Below, one piece after another: positions 34,604-42,678 of a DNA stretch of 64,000 nt (position 1 is its first letter; every line of letters begins with the position of its first letter). The DNA is taken from contig JAJVIM010000029.1 of the NCBI GenBank assembly GCA_022071955.1, positions 1 through 64,000 of the forward strand, given 5' to 3'. The stretch comes from Anaerolineae bacterium. GTDB taxonomy: Bacteria; Chloroflexota; Anaerolineae; 4572-78; J111. The position numbers and the translations under genes are program-made. Under the pieces are notes generated by a model. The model worked only from the letters and a program-made list of their open reading frames with translations, did not search any database and was not told the DNA's origin.

Positions 34604-35755
34604 ATGGATAAACAAAAAAAATCGCTCCCGGTGCTCCGATATGGTAAAAACGCGCTGCTGGCCGTTGTAATTTTGGCTGCCTACGCTTATAGCTGGCAGG
34701 TAACGCAAATTGATGTACCCCGGTTGTTCACCGATTTCTACAAAGCTGTGCCGATCATTCAGGATTTTCTCACCCCGGAACTCTTTGCCCGCGGCGAGTC
34801 TGTGCGCAGTTACGTCATCAGCTTCCCCGTACCGTGCGGCTCCGGCGATAACGCCACGCTTGATGAAAGCGGCCCGCGATTGGCTGCCACGCCGCAGTGC
34901 GCCAGCGCCAAAGATACGGTGACCGTTGAAGGGTTTGAACTGCGCCCCAATACGGATGTGCAGTTGCGCTGGCTGCTGCCCGATGGCAAACGGCTGCGCA
35001 GCAGCAAAGCCAAAACTGATGCCGATGGCCATTTTTCAACCGAGGTTGAAGTGCGGCCGCTGGTTGAAGCCAAAGACGGCGTGGTGAGCCAGATTGAAGC
35101 CGAGTTAACCTGGGAAAGCGGCGCGCTCGCGCCGGCAGAAGCGGTGGTTGTAACCGGTGAAAAAATGGCCGAGACCATTTTTATGGCGCTGATGGCAACC
35201 ACTTTTGCCTGTTTTATCGCTGTGCCGGTCAGTTTTTTAGGGGCGCGCAACATTATGGGCAAAGGCCCAATCGGCACCACCATTTACTACGTTGCCCGCA
35301 CCATTTTTAACCTGATGCGCTCAATTGAGGCGCTGGTGCTGGCGGTGATGTTTGCTATTTGGCTGGGATTTGGCCCCTTTGCCGGGGTAATGGCCATGTC
35401 TGTGGTTACGGTGGCGTCGCTGGCCAAACTCTTCTCGGAAGCCATTGAAAGCATTGACGACGGGCTGGCCGAGGCTATTTATGCCGCCGGCGGTAACCGG
35501 TTACAGGCCATCTTTTACGCTGTTGTGCCGCAGATTGTGCCACCATTTATTGCCTTTGCCATTTACCACTGGGATATTAATGTTCGTATTTCTACTATCA
35601 TTGGTTTTGTGGGCGGCGGCGGCATTGGCTTGCAGCTCCAAACCTGGATCAATCAGCTGGCCTACAGCAAGGCCGGCACCGCCGTGTGGGCCATAGTAAT
35701 TGTGGTCACCATTATGGATAACGTAAGTTCTGCCATTCGCAAGCGGCTGGTTTAA
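34604..35755 (+). CDS. phnE: Second PhnE-like permease with extracytoplasmic beta-domain
   Basis: 383 residues. One N-terminal TM (about 14-32) leads to an extracytoplasmic domain (about 65-175) with two Cys (FPVPC and TPQCA) and DTVTVEGFELRPN, related to the domain in the preceding permease. The PhnE core follows with ETIFMALMATTFACFIAVPVSF, the EAA loop EAIYAAGGNRLQAIFYAVVPQ and GFVGGGGIGLQ. ATG 34604 has GAGG six bases upstream; GTG 34592 overlapping the previous stop is also possible. Two different permeases suggest a heterodimeric channel. Confidence 0.92.
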   Translation: MDKQKKSLPVLRYGKNALLAVVILAAYAYSWQVTQIDVPRLFTDFYKAVPIIQDFLTPELFARGESVRSYVISFPVPCGSGDNATLDESGPRLAATPQCASAKDTVTVEGFELRPNTDVQLRWLLPDGKRLRSSKAKTDADGHFSTEVEVRPLVEAKDGVVSQIEAELTWESGALAPAEAVVVTGEKMAETIFMALMATTFACFIAVPVSFLGARNIMGKGPIGTTIYYVARTIFNLMRSIEALVLAVMFAIWLGFGPFAGVMAMSVVTVASLAKLFSEAIESIDDGLAEAIYAAGGNRLQAIFYAVVPQIVPPFIAFAIYHWDINVRISTIIGFVGGGGIGLQLQTWINQLAYSKAGTAVWAIVIVVTIMDNVSSAIRKRLV

Positions 35756-35856
35756 CATTTATCCGGGCACCGCCCGCAATTTGGGGCAGGAGCGCTGGGG
35801 CCAAAGGGCAAACAGTTACGAGTATTCTCAAACATTTCCGTTAGACTCTCAACCTG

Positions 35857-35865
35857 TGTTATAAT
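35857..35865 (+). promoter_or_regulatory. Internal extended -10 promoter before the nucleoside-type ABC genes
   Basis: TGT plus TATAAT (35860-35865), about 40 bases before ATG 35905, with only a weak TTTCCG -35 candidate. It would let the nucleoside half of the cluster be transcribed separately. Confidence 0.5.
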
Positions 35866-35904
35866 GGAACGCAATTAATTTACATACCTGCAAGGAGACA
35901 ACGT

Positions 35905-37458
35905 ATGCCTCCAGTTCTGGAACTTCGCGGAATTACCAAACAATTCCCTGGCGTGTTAGCCAATGATAACGTCAACCTCACCCTGGAGAGGGGCGAAATC
36001 CACGCGCTCTTGGGTGAAAACGGCGCCGGCAAAACTACGCTGATGAACATTCTGTACGGCCTGTACAAACCCACCAAAGGCGAAATTTTTATCAACGACA
36101 AAAAAATAGAAATCACCGGCCCCACCGATGCCATTCGGCAGGGAATTGGCATGGTCCACCAGCACTTTATGCTGGTACCGGTGCTCACCGTTACTGAAAA
36201 CGTGATGCTCGGTGAGGAGTCAATCCGGAATGGCCTGCTCGACCGCAAAAAGGTGGCGGATCGAATCAGCGAGATTTCCAAACAATACGGCTTGCTGGTT
36301 GACCCCCACGCCTATGTTAAAGATTTACCGGTGGGGATTCAGCAGCGGGTTGAAATTATCAAAGTACTGTACCGCCACGCCAATATTCTCATCCTTGATG
36401 AACCCACGGCAGTGCTGACGCCGCAAGAGGTTGAAGAGCTGTTTTCAATTATCAAATCTCTGGTGGCGCAGGGAGTTTCGCTTATTTTCATTACGCACAA
36501 GCTCAAAGAAGTGCTGGCCGTGGCCGACCGGATTACGGTTATTCGGCGGGGCAAAACCGTAGGCACCACTACCCCCGCCAAAGCAACTTCAAAATCGCTG
36601 GCAGAAATGATGGTTGGCCGCGCGGTTGAACTGGTGGTGCACAAAACCGAGGCCAAACCTCAGGAGCCGATTTTGTCTGTAACCGACCTGTACGTAAAAA
36701 ACGACCGCGACGCAATGGCCGTGCGGGGCGTATCGTTTGAGGTGAAAGCCGGCGAAGTGCTGGGGGTGGCTGGGGTGCAGGGCAACGGTCAAACTGAATT
36801 GGTAGAGGCGCTGACCGGCATGCGCCGGGTGGAAAGCGGCGGCATCACCATTGCCGGGCAACCGGCCGCCAACCTGTCGCCGCGCAAAATTACGGAAATG
36901 GGCGTGGCTCACGTGCCAGAGGATCGGCAGCGGGATGGCCTGGTGCTCAGTTTTCCCATCAAAGACAATATGATGCTGAATACCTATTACAACACCTTTG
37001 CCAAAGGCGCAGTCATCGACGAAGAAAAAGTGGCCCGGGTGTCGCAGGAATGGGTGGAGGCGTTTGATGTGCGCACGCCCAGTATCGATGCGGCGGCTTC
37101 GACGCTGTCCGGCGGCAACCAGCAAAAAGTCATTGTCGCCCGCGAATTTTCCCGGCCCACCAAGCTGCTCATTGCCGCCCAGCCAACGCGCGGGCTGGAT
37201 GTCGGCTCAATTGAGTATATTCACAGCCGGATCATTGAAAAGCGCGATGTAGGAAACGCGGTGCTGGTGGTGTCAACGGAGCTTGACGAAATCCGCGCCC
37301 TGAGCGACCGGATTGCGGTGATGTACGAGGGTAGAATTGTCGACATTCTCCCGGCTAACCGGGTAACCAAAGAGCAATTGGGCTTGCTGATGGCCGGTTC
37401 TCGTCCCGAGCATCTGGGCGAGGAAACGACGGAAACCGACGTTGAAGCGGTACTGTAA
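35905..37458 (+). CDS. Nucleoside-type (BMP family) ABC transporter ATPase with two ABC domains
   Basis: 517 residues with duplicated ABC cassettes, as in sugar/nucleoside importers of the BMP (NupA/RfuB-like) class. Domain 1: LLGENGAGKTTLMN, Q-loop MVHQHFMLVP, LPVGIQQRVEIIKVL, ILDEPTAVLTP. Domain 2: GVAGVQGNGQTELVEAL, a degenerate Walker A as usual in this class, LSGGNQQKVIVAREF, LIAAQPTRGLDV, where the Walker B Glu is replaced by Gln. It should power the two permeases at 39646-42234. ATG 35905 follows AAGGAGA. Confidence 0.95.
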   Translation: MPPVLELRGITKQFPGVLANDNVNLTLERGEIHALLGENGAGKTTLMNILYGLYKPTKGEIFINDKKIEITGPTDAIRQGIGMVHQHFMLVPVLTVTENVMLGEESIRNGLLDRKKVADRISEISKQYGLLVDPHAYVKDLPVGIQQRVEIIKVLYRHANILILDEPTAVLTPQEVEELFSIIKSLVAQGVSLIFITHKLKEVLAVADRITVIRRGKTVGTTTPAKATSKSLAEMMVGRAVELVVHKTEAKPQEPILSVTDLYVKNDRDAMAVRGVSFEVKAGEVLGVAGVQGNGQTELVEALTGMRRVESGGITIAGQPAANLSPRKITEMGVAHVPEDRQRDGLVLSFPIKDNMMLNTYYNTFAKGAVIDEEKVARVSQEWVEAFDVRTPSIDAAASTLSGGNQQKVIVAREFSRPTKLLIAAQPTRGLDVGSIEYIHSRIIEKRDVGNAVLVVSTELDEIRALSDRIAVMYEGRIVDILPANRVTKEQLGLLMAGSRPEHLGEETTETDVEAVL

Positions 37459-37479
37459 ATCAACCATTTTGGAGCATTC

Positions 37480-38442
37480 ATGACCGGTTCTCCCCAACCA
37501 CGAACAGTTTTATTTGATCACGATGGCGGCGTTGATGATTTGTTGTCGTTGATGATGTTGCTGTCTATGCCCCATATTGACCTGGCCGGGGTGGTGGTTA
37601 CCCCCGCCGACTGTTTTTTGCGGCCGGCGGTTTCGGCCACGCAGAAAATTTTGCGGCTGTTTAACCGGCTGGATATTGAAGTTAGCCGCGGTGACCTGCA
37701 CGGCGTTCATTCTTTTCCCCGAGCCTGGCGGATGCATGCCTACGCTATTGACGCCTTCCCCATCTTGAACGAGATCAGGCCCGGCCAGAGTGATTTGACT
37801 ACAGCTAACATCGATCCCGAACCGGGCCACCTGTTTTTGGCGCGCAAGCTGCGGGAAGCTGCCCAACCGGTTACTGTGTTGATTACCGGGCCGGTGTCTA
37901 ACCTGGCCGCCGCCCTGGTCGCCGAGCCGGAACTGGCCGCAAAAATTGAAGAAGTGGTCTGGATGGGCGGCGCGCTGGATGTGACCGGCAATGTGCGCGA
38001 TTACGAGCACGATGGCAGCGCCGAGTGGAACGCCTATTGGGACCCGCCATCGGCTTACAATTTGTGGCAAACAGAGGTGCCCATCACCATTTTTCCGCTG
38101 GATGCCACCAACCACGTCAGCGTGACAATGGATTTTTTGCAGCGGCTGGCGCAACTGCGGCGTTATCCGGTAGCCGATCTGGCCGGCCAGTGTTGGGCCA
38201 TCACTGTTGGCGTTATCCCGTCGTATGAATACGTGTACCATATGTGGGACACCCTCACCACCGGTTATCTGGGCGCGCCGCAGCATATTTCATTTAGAGA
38301 CGTGCGCACGGTGGTTGCGCCCAACGGTCCCAATGCCGGCCAAACGCAGGTGGTGTCCACCGGCGGCAAGCTGATCAAAGCCGCCCAATCGGTAGATGTT
38401 GAACCATTTCTCAGGTACCTGCTGGAACTTTTTAAACAATAG
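37480..38442 (+). CDS. Inosine-uridine-type nucleoside hydrolase
   Basis: 320 residues. The calcium-binding N-terminal motif reads FDHDGGVDDLLSL against the usual DTDPGIDDA: the three Asp are kept while Thr and Pro are replaced. The ITGPVSNLAAAL, VWMGGALDVTGN and EWNAYWDP motifs (the last for substrate binding) are typical. It should cleave the N-glycosidic bond of a nucleoside brought in by the surrounding ABC importer, giving base plus ribose. Substrate could be purine, pyrimidine or a modified nucleoside. ATG 37480 follows TTTTGGAGC, 21 bp after the ATPase gene. Confidence 0.92.
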   Translation: MTGSPQPRTVLFDHDGGVDDLLSLMMLLSMPHIDLAGVVVTPADCFLRPAVSATQKILRLFNRLDIEVSRGDLHGVHSFPRAWRMHAYAIDAFPILNEIRPGQSDLTTANIDPEPGHLFLARKLREAAQPVTVLITGPVSNLAAALVAEPELAAKIEEVVWMGGALDVTGNVRDYEHDGSAEWNAYWDPPSAYNLWQTEVPITIFPLDATNHVSVTMDFLQRLAQLRRYPVADLAGQCWAITVGVIPSYEYVYHMWDTLTTGYLGAPQHISFRDVRTVVAPNGPNAGQTQVVSTGGKLIKAAQSVDVEPFLRYLLELFKQ

Positions 38443-38452
38443 GTGATGACCT

Positions 38453-39619
38453 TTGCTAACCCCACAGGAGCGCGTTCGCGCCGCTATTAACCATCAAATG
38501 CCAGACCGCACCCCGGTTGATCTGGTAGCCACGTCGGAGGTGTGGGATTTGCTGGGCGAACATTTTAAGCCGGATACCAGCGCCCTGGCCGATATGACGT
38601 GGCTTCAGCCGGAGCGCGAAGCCGTGCTGCGCCAACTGAACGTTGATTGCCGCATTTTTTCTTACGATATGTTTTGCCAGCCGCCGCAGAAAATTTTGAA
38701 GCCCGGCGCGCAAATTAACTGGTGGGACACGCTGATGCGCTCCACGCCCAACCGTATGTGGCGGCAGGTTACCCCGGATGGCAGCCTGTACGACATTTGG
38801 GGTGTACATTATCGGGTTGAGCAGCACCAGTTTGGCGGCTACGAAGGCCACGCCAGCTACCCGCTTGGGGAGGCCGCCACCGTGGCCGAACTGGCCGCTT
38901 ACCCCTGGCCCCAGCCCGATTGGTGGGATTTTTCCGGCCTGCCAGCCATGATCGACCGGTTGCAGCAGGACGGGCCATTTCACGTGCGTTTTCGGCTCGG
39001 TTCGTTTTTTGAACAGGCCTGGGCGCTGCGCGGGCTTGAAAAATTCATGATGGATTTGGTGATCAACCCGGAGATTCCGGCCTACATTATGGACCGGATT
39101 GTTGAGGTTCATCTGGCCAATTTGCAGACCGTGCTGGAACTGGCCGGCGACCGGCTGGATATGGTTTACACCTACGATGACGTGGCCACCCAAAAATCGC
39201 TGATGATTTCGCCGCAGTTATGGCGAGAGCTGATCAAGCCGCGCCACCAAAAAATACTTGATCTGGTGCACCGGTACGGCAAATCGGCCATGTACCACTG
39301 CGACGGCGCCATTGCGCCCCTCATCCCGGAACTGCTTGACATTGGAGTTGATGTGCTCAACCCCGTTCAAACCGATTCGCCGGGGATGGAACCGGCCGGC
39401 CTTAAAGAAAAATTTGGCAGCCGGCTCACATTTCACGGCGGAATTGATATTATTAAAACTCTGCCTCAGGGCACAATTGCCCAGGTTCAGCAAGAAGTTA
39501 AAGCCCGGATTGGCGTTTTGGGGCAAAACGGCGGCTACATTATGTGCAGCTCGCACCACATTCAACCGGATACCCCATTGCCCAACGTGCTGGCTATGTA
39601 CGACATCGCTTTGCGATAG
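38453..39619 (+). CDS. Uroporphyrinogen decarboxylase/methyltransferase-family protein
   Basis: 388 residues of the UroD/MtaA/CmuA superfamily. The N-terminal LTPQERVRAAINHQMPDRTPVD is typical (shown here as LTPQERVRA and PDRTPVD), then FEQAWALRGLEKFMMDL, YTYDDVATQKSLMISP, YHCDGAIAPLIPELLDIGVD, and the C-terminal GGYIMCSSHHIQPDTP. The His-Cys pair and late Cys could form the zinc site of the cobalamin- or methyl-transferring members. True HemE is unlikely: no heme genes are nearby and the gene sits inside a nucleoside transport operon. Its job there is unknown. TTG 38453 is the start, with AGGTGA upstream, 10 bp after the hydrolase stop. Confidence 0.85.
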   Translation: MLTPQERVRAAINHQMPDRTPVDLVATSEVWDLLGEHFKPDTSALADMTWLQPEREAVLRQLNVDCRIFSYDMFCQPPQKILKPGAQINWWDTLMRSTPNRMWRQVTPDGSLYDIWGVHYRVEQHQFGGYEGHASYPLGEAATVAELAAYPWPQPDWWDFSGLPAMIDRLQQDGPFHVRFRLGSFFEQAWALRGLEKFMMDLVINPEIPAYIMDRIVEVHLANLQTVLELAGDRLDMVYTYDDVATQKSLMISPQLWRELIKPRHQKILDLVHRYGKSAMYHCDGAIAPLIPELLDIGVDVLNPVQTDSPGMEPAGLKEKFGSRLTFHGGIDIIKTLPQGTIAQVQQEVKARIGVLGQNGGYIMCSSHHIQPDTPLPNVLAMYDIALR

Positions 39620-39645
39620 CCCCATTTTCAGGAGGACTATGGTCT

Positions 39646-40839
39646 ATGGAAGCAAGTGCTAATGCAACACCGGCGTCGCCAGAAAACAAACCTTCACGGC
39701 TAGCGGATATGCTGCGGCGCATTCTGGATGTGCTGCTGGTGCCCGTGTTGGCTGTATTTTCTGCGCTGGTGATTGGCGGTATCATCATTGTGATTACCGA
39801 CCCGCTCGTTTACACCGCGTTTCGGGAGGGAGGTTTTGCGGCCGGGCTGGCCGAAATGTGGCGCACCGTAACTGTAGCTTACGGCGCACTGTTTGCCGGC
39901 TCGCTGGGCGATGCGGGCGCCATCAGCGAAAGCCTGGTTGCCTCGACGCCATATATTTTTGCCGGATTGGCCGTGGCGATTGGTTTTCGCGGCGGCCTGT
40001 TTAACATTGGCGGCGAAGGCCAATTACTGGTGGCGGCCGGCGTGGCCGTGGTGATTGGCTATAGTTTTCACCTGCCGTGGTTTATTCACTTGCCGCTGGC
40101 GTTTTTTGGCGGAATGTTGGGTGGCGCACTTTACGGGGCAATTCCCGGCTATCTCAAGGCCAAAACCGGCGCGCACGAGGTGATCAACACCATTATGATG
40201 AACTACATCGCCTTTCGGTTTTTTAGCTGGGCCTTTACCGGCCCACTGCGCCGGCCCGGCGGTGATGCCCCGGTAACACAGGAAATTTTCCCCAGCGCCT
40301 ACCTGCCCCAAATATTTACGGGTTATCGTTTTCACTGGGGATTTTTTGTGGCATTGCTGGTGGCATTTGGCGTGTGGTGGCTGCTCTTTAAAACCACGCT
40401 GGGCTTTGAAATCAGAACAGTGGGGGCCAACCCCAACGCTGCCCGTTACGGCGGTATGAAAATTACCCGGATCACCGTGTTGACTATGGCCATTAGCGGC
40501 GGCTTGGCCGGCATGGCCGGGGCCAACGAAGTGCTGGGCCTGAACCACTTTCTGGCCGATGGGTTCTCCTCCGGTTACGGGTTCGATGCGATTGCCCTGG
40601 CGTTGCTGGGCAAAAGCCATCCGTTGGGCGTGGTACTGGCCTCGCTGCTGTTTGGCACACTGCGCAACGGCGCTACCCGCATGCAGTCTATCGCCAGCAT
40701 CCCCATCGATATTATTTCAATTGTGCAGGCGCTGGTGATTGTGTTTATTGCCGCGCCGGCCATTGTGCGCTGGATTTACCGTGTAAAAACCACATCCCAA
40801 GCCGAAGGCACCACATTTACCCGTGGTTGGGGTTCGTAA
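39646..40839 (+). CDS. Nucleoside-type ABC permease (BMP family), subunit 1
   Basis: 397 residues, about nine to ten TM helices, of the branched-chain/nucleoside permease family. Family motifs: GFRGGLFNIGGEGQLLVA, ETNTIMMNYIAF-like VINTIMMNYIAFRF, GANPNAARYGGMKI and SSGYGFDAIALALLG. Pairs with the next permease as NupB/NupC-like subunits. ATG 39646 is chosen with GGAGG at 39631-39635; the frame from 39544 overlaps the previous gene. Confidence 0.94.
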   Translation: MEASANATPASPENKPSRLADMLRRILDVLLVPVLAVFSALVIGGIIIVITDPLVYTAFREGGFAAGLAEMWRTVTVAYGALFAGSLGDAGAISESLVASTPYIFAGLAVAIGFRGGLFNIGGEGQLLVAAGVAVVIGYSFHLPWFIHLPLAFFGGMLGGALYGAIPGYLKAKTGAHEVINTIMMNYIAFRFFSWAFTGPLRRPGGDAPVTQEIFPSAYLPQIFTGYRFHWGFFVALLVAFGVWWLLFKTTLGFEIRTVGANPNAARYGGMKITRITVLTMAISGGLAGMAGANEVLGLNHFLADGFSSGYGFDAIALALLGKSHPLGVVLASLLFGTLRNGATRMQSIASIPIDIISIVQALVIVFIAAPAIVRWIYRVKTTSQAEGTTFTRGWGS

Positions 40840-40848
40840 GGAGGACAA

Positions 40849-42234
40849 ATGAGTACAGCAGCCTTATCCGCTTCTACCTCGCTCATCAAAGAAAAACGCA
40901 GTGTTGGTATGGGCATATTCTTTTTGGTGGTGGCCCTGGCCATTGTGGTTTTATTTGCCGTTAACACCTCCACCGATATGACCACGACGTTTGGCCTGAA
41001 TCCGGGAGCTGTTACCAACGCCCCCAACCTGGAAGACTGGGTTCTGCCCACCCAAACCACCCTGTGGGCGCTGGCTATTCTATCGGCCTTTTTTGGGGGC
41101 TGGCAGTTGGCCAAAGGCTTTAAACGCATTAATCTGGTGCTGCTTATTGTGGCGTTGATGTTTATATTTGCCTTTTTGGTTTGGGCAGCGCGTGGAACCA
41201 GTATGAACCTGCTGGGCATGATTTCGGCCTCGCTGCTGCGGGCCGCGCCGATTGCGTTTGGCGCGCTCAGCGGTATTCTGTGCGAGCGGGCCGGCGTGGT
41301 TAACATTGCCATTGAGGGGATGATGCTCAGCGGGGCCATGGTTTCGGTGATGGTTTCCAGCATCTTCCGCAATTACGATGCGGTTGACCGCATTACCGGC
41401 GACCCCATTTTTCCGGTTTGGCTGGCAAATATTGGCCGCACCCTTGATCAATACAACCTGCACAGTTCGCTGCCGTGGTATCTGTTGTTGGGTCTGCTGG
41501 GCGGCATCATAACCGGCGCGCTGCTGGCCGCATTTCATGCCTGGTTGTCTATCACGTTTAAAGTCGACCAGATTGTGAGCGGGACGGTGATCAATATTTT
41601 CTCGGTGGGCATCACCAGCTTTCTCAGCCAGCGGTTTCTCCAGCCGATTCAGGCGCTTAACAGCGGCGGCACTTTTAAACGGCTGCCGGTGCCGGGGTTA
41701 TCAAATATACCGATTGTTGGCCCGCTGCTATTTGAAAACAATTTTATCATTTACCTGTTGTTTATTCTGGTGATCGCCGTCCACGTGATGTTGTTTTACA
41801 CCCGTTGGGGGCTGCGCACCATTGCCGTGGGCGAGCATCCCAAAGCCGCCGATACGTTGGGCATCAATGTGTTTAAAGTACGGTACATCAACGTGATTGT
41901 GGCGGGGATGGTGGCCGGCATTGGCGGGGCATTCTTTACCCTCGGTTCGGTTGGCCGCTTTGACGAAGTGATGACCGCCGGCAAAGGGTTTATCGGCCTG
42001 GCGGCGATGATCTTTGGCAAGTGGACGCCGCTCGGTGCGTTTGGCGCATCGTTAATTTTTGGCTTTGCCGATGCTTTGCAGGTAAAACTACAGGGGCTGG
42101 GCATTGATCAGGTACCTATCCCCAGCGAATTTCTGTTGATGGCACCCTACATTGTGACAATGGTGGTTCTAGCCGGCGTCATCGGCCGGGCAATTGCCCC
42201 CGCCGCCGATGGCCAGCCGTATGAAAAAGATTAG
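40849..42234 (+). CDS. Nucleoside-type ABC permease (BMP family), subunit 2
   Basis: 461 residues. About ten TM helices, with LRAAPIAFGALSGILCERAGVVNIAIEGMM (split: APIAFGALSGILCERAG and VNIAIEGMMLSG), VDQIVSGTVINIFSVG, AVGEHPKAADTLGIN and GGAFFTLGSVGRF. It carries about 60 extra N-terminal residues with one hydrophobic segment. ATG 40849 follows AAGGAGGAC. Completes the second importer. The next gene begins 18 bp downstream, so the transcript may run on into the GTPase module. Confidence 0.94.
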   Translation: MSTAALSASTSLIKEKRSVGMGIFFLVVALAIVVLFAVNTSTDMTTTFGLNPGAVTNAPNLEDWVLPTQTTLWALAILSAFFGGWQLAKGFKRINLVLLIVALMFIFAFLVWAARGTSMNLLGMISASLLRAAPIAFGALSGILCERAGVVNIAIEGMMLSGAMVSVMVSSIFRNYDAVDRITGDPIFPVWLANIGRTLDQYNLHSSLPWYLLLGLLGGIITGALLAAFHAWLSITFKVDQIVSGTVINIFSVGITSFLSQRFLQPIQALNSGGTFKRLPVPGLSNIPIVGPLLFENNFIIYLLFILVIAVHVMLFYTRWGLRTIAVGEHPKAADTLGINVFKVRYINVIVAGMVAGIGGAFFTLGSVGRFDEVMTAGKGFIGLAAMIFGKWTPLGAFGASLIFGFADALQVKLQGLGIDQVPIPSEFLLMAPYIVTMVVLAGVIGRAIAPAADGQPYEKD

Positions 42235-42252
42235 TGGTGACGAGGGAATACC

Positions 42253-42663
42253 ATGAGCGATCAACAGGCCGAATCATTACCCGCGGACGGGTCTCCCGAA
42301 AAAATGGATCGGGTGCGAGACATCATTTTTGGTCCGCAAATGCGCGATTACGAGCAGCGCTTCAAACAAATTCAGCGCGACCTGGACCGGTTGCAAACGG
42401 AACTGGGCCACCTGACCGATCGTTTGGCCGAACAGGACGCCGGTCAGCTTAAAAAGCTCCAGGCGTTGCATCGCGATATGCGCCAATCTGACGAAGATAT
42501 TCGCACCGAATTGCGCCAAACCGCCGACAAATTGACGTTTGATAAAGTTGATCGGCTGACCCTGGGTGAGCTGTTCATTGAACTGGGCAGTCATCTAAAA
42601 ATGGGAGGCTCGCTGGCGGGATTGGCCGATTGGCTGAAAAATTTGGACGAAAAAGCCACGTAG
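42253..42663 (+). CDS. Small coiled-coil protein of the GTPase module
   Basis: 136 residues. The N-terminal half carries a motif RVRDIIFGPQMRDYEQRF, then a heptad-rich coiled coil (about 35-110, IQRDLDRLQTELGHLTDRL). The C-terminus has a glycine hinge, HLKMGGSLAGLADWL. I recall a similar FG-x-QMRxYE motif near small GTPases in other bacteria, but that is from memory. Predicted cytosolic adaptor or scaffold. ATG 42253 has GAGGGA upstream, and the next gene begins 15 bp downstream. Confidence 0.8.
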   Translation: MSDQQAESLPADGSPEKMDRVRDIIFGPQMRDYEQRFKQIQRDLDRLQTELGHLTDRLAEQDAGQLKKLQALHRDMRQSDEDIRTELRQTADKLTFDKVDRLTLGELFIELGSHLKMGGSLAGLADWLKNLDEKAT

Positions 42664-42678
42664 CATTGAAAGCCTGCC

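Noticed and set aside
38453..39619. Annotation as heme-pathway uroporphyrinogen decarboxylase (HemE)
   Set aside because: Sequence fits the wider UroD/methyltransferase group and the gene lies in a transport operon with no heme genes.
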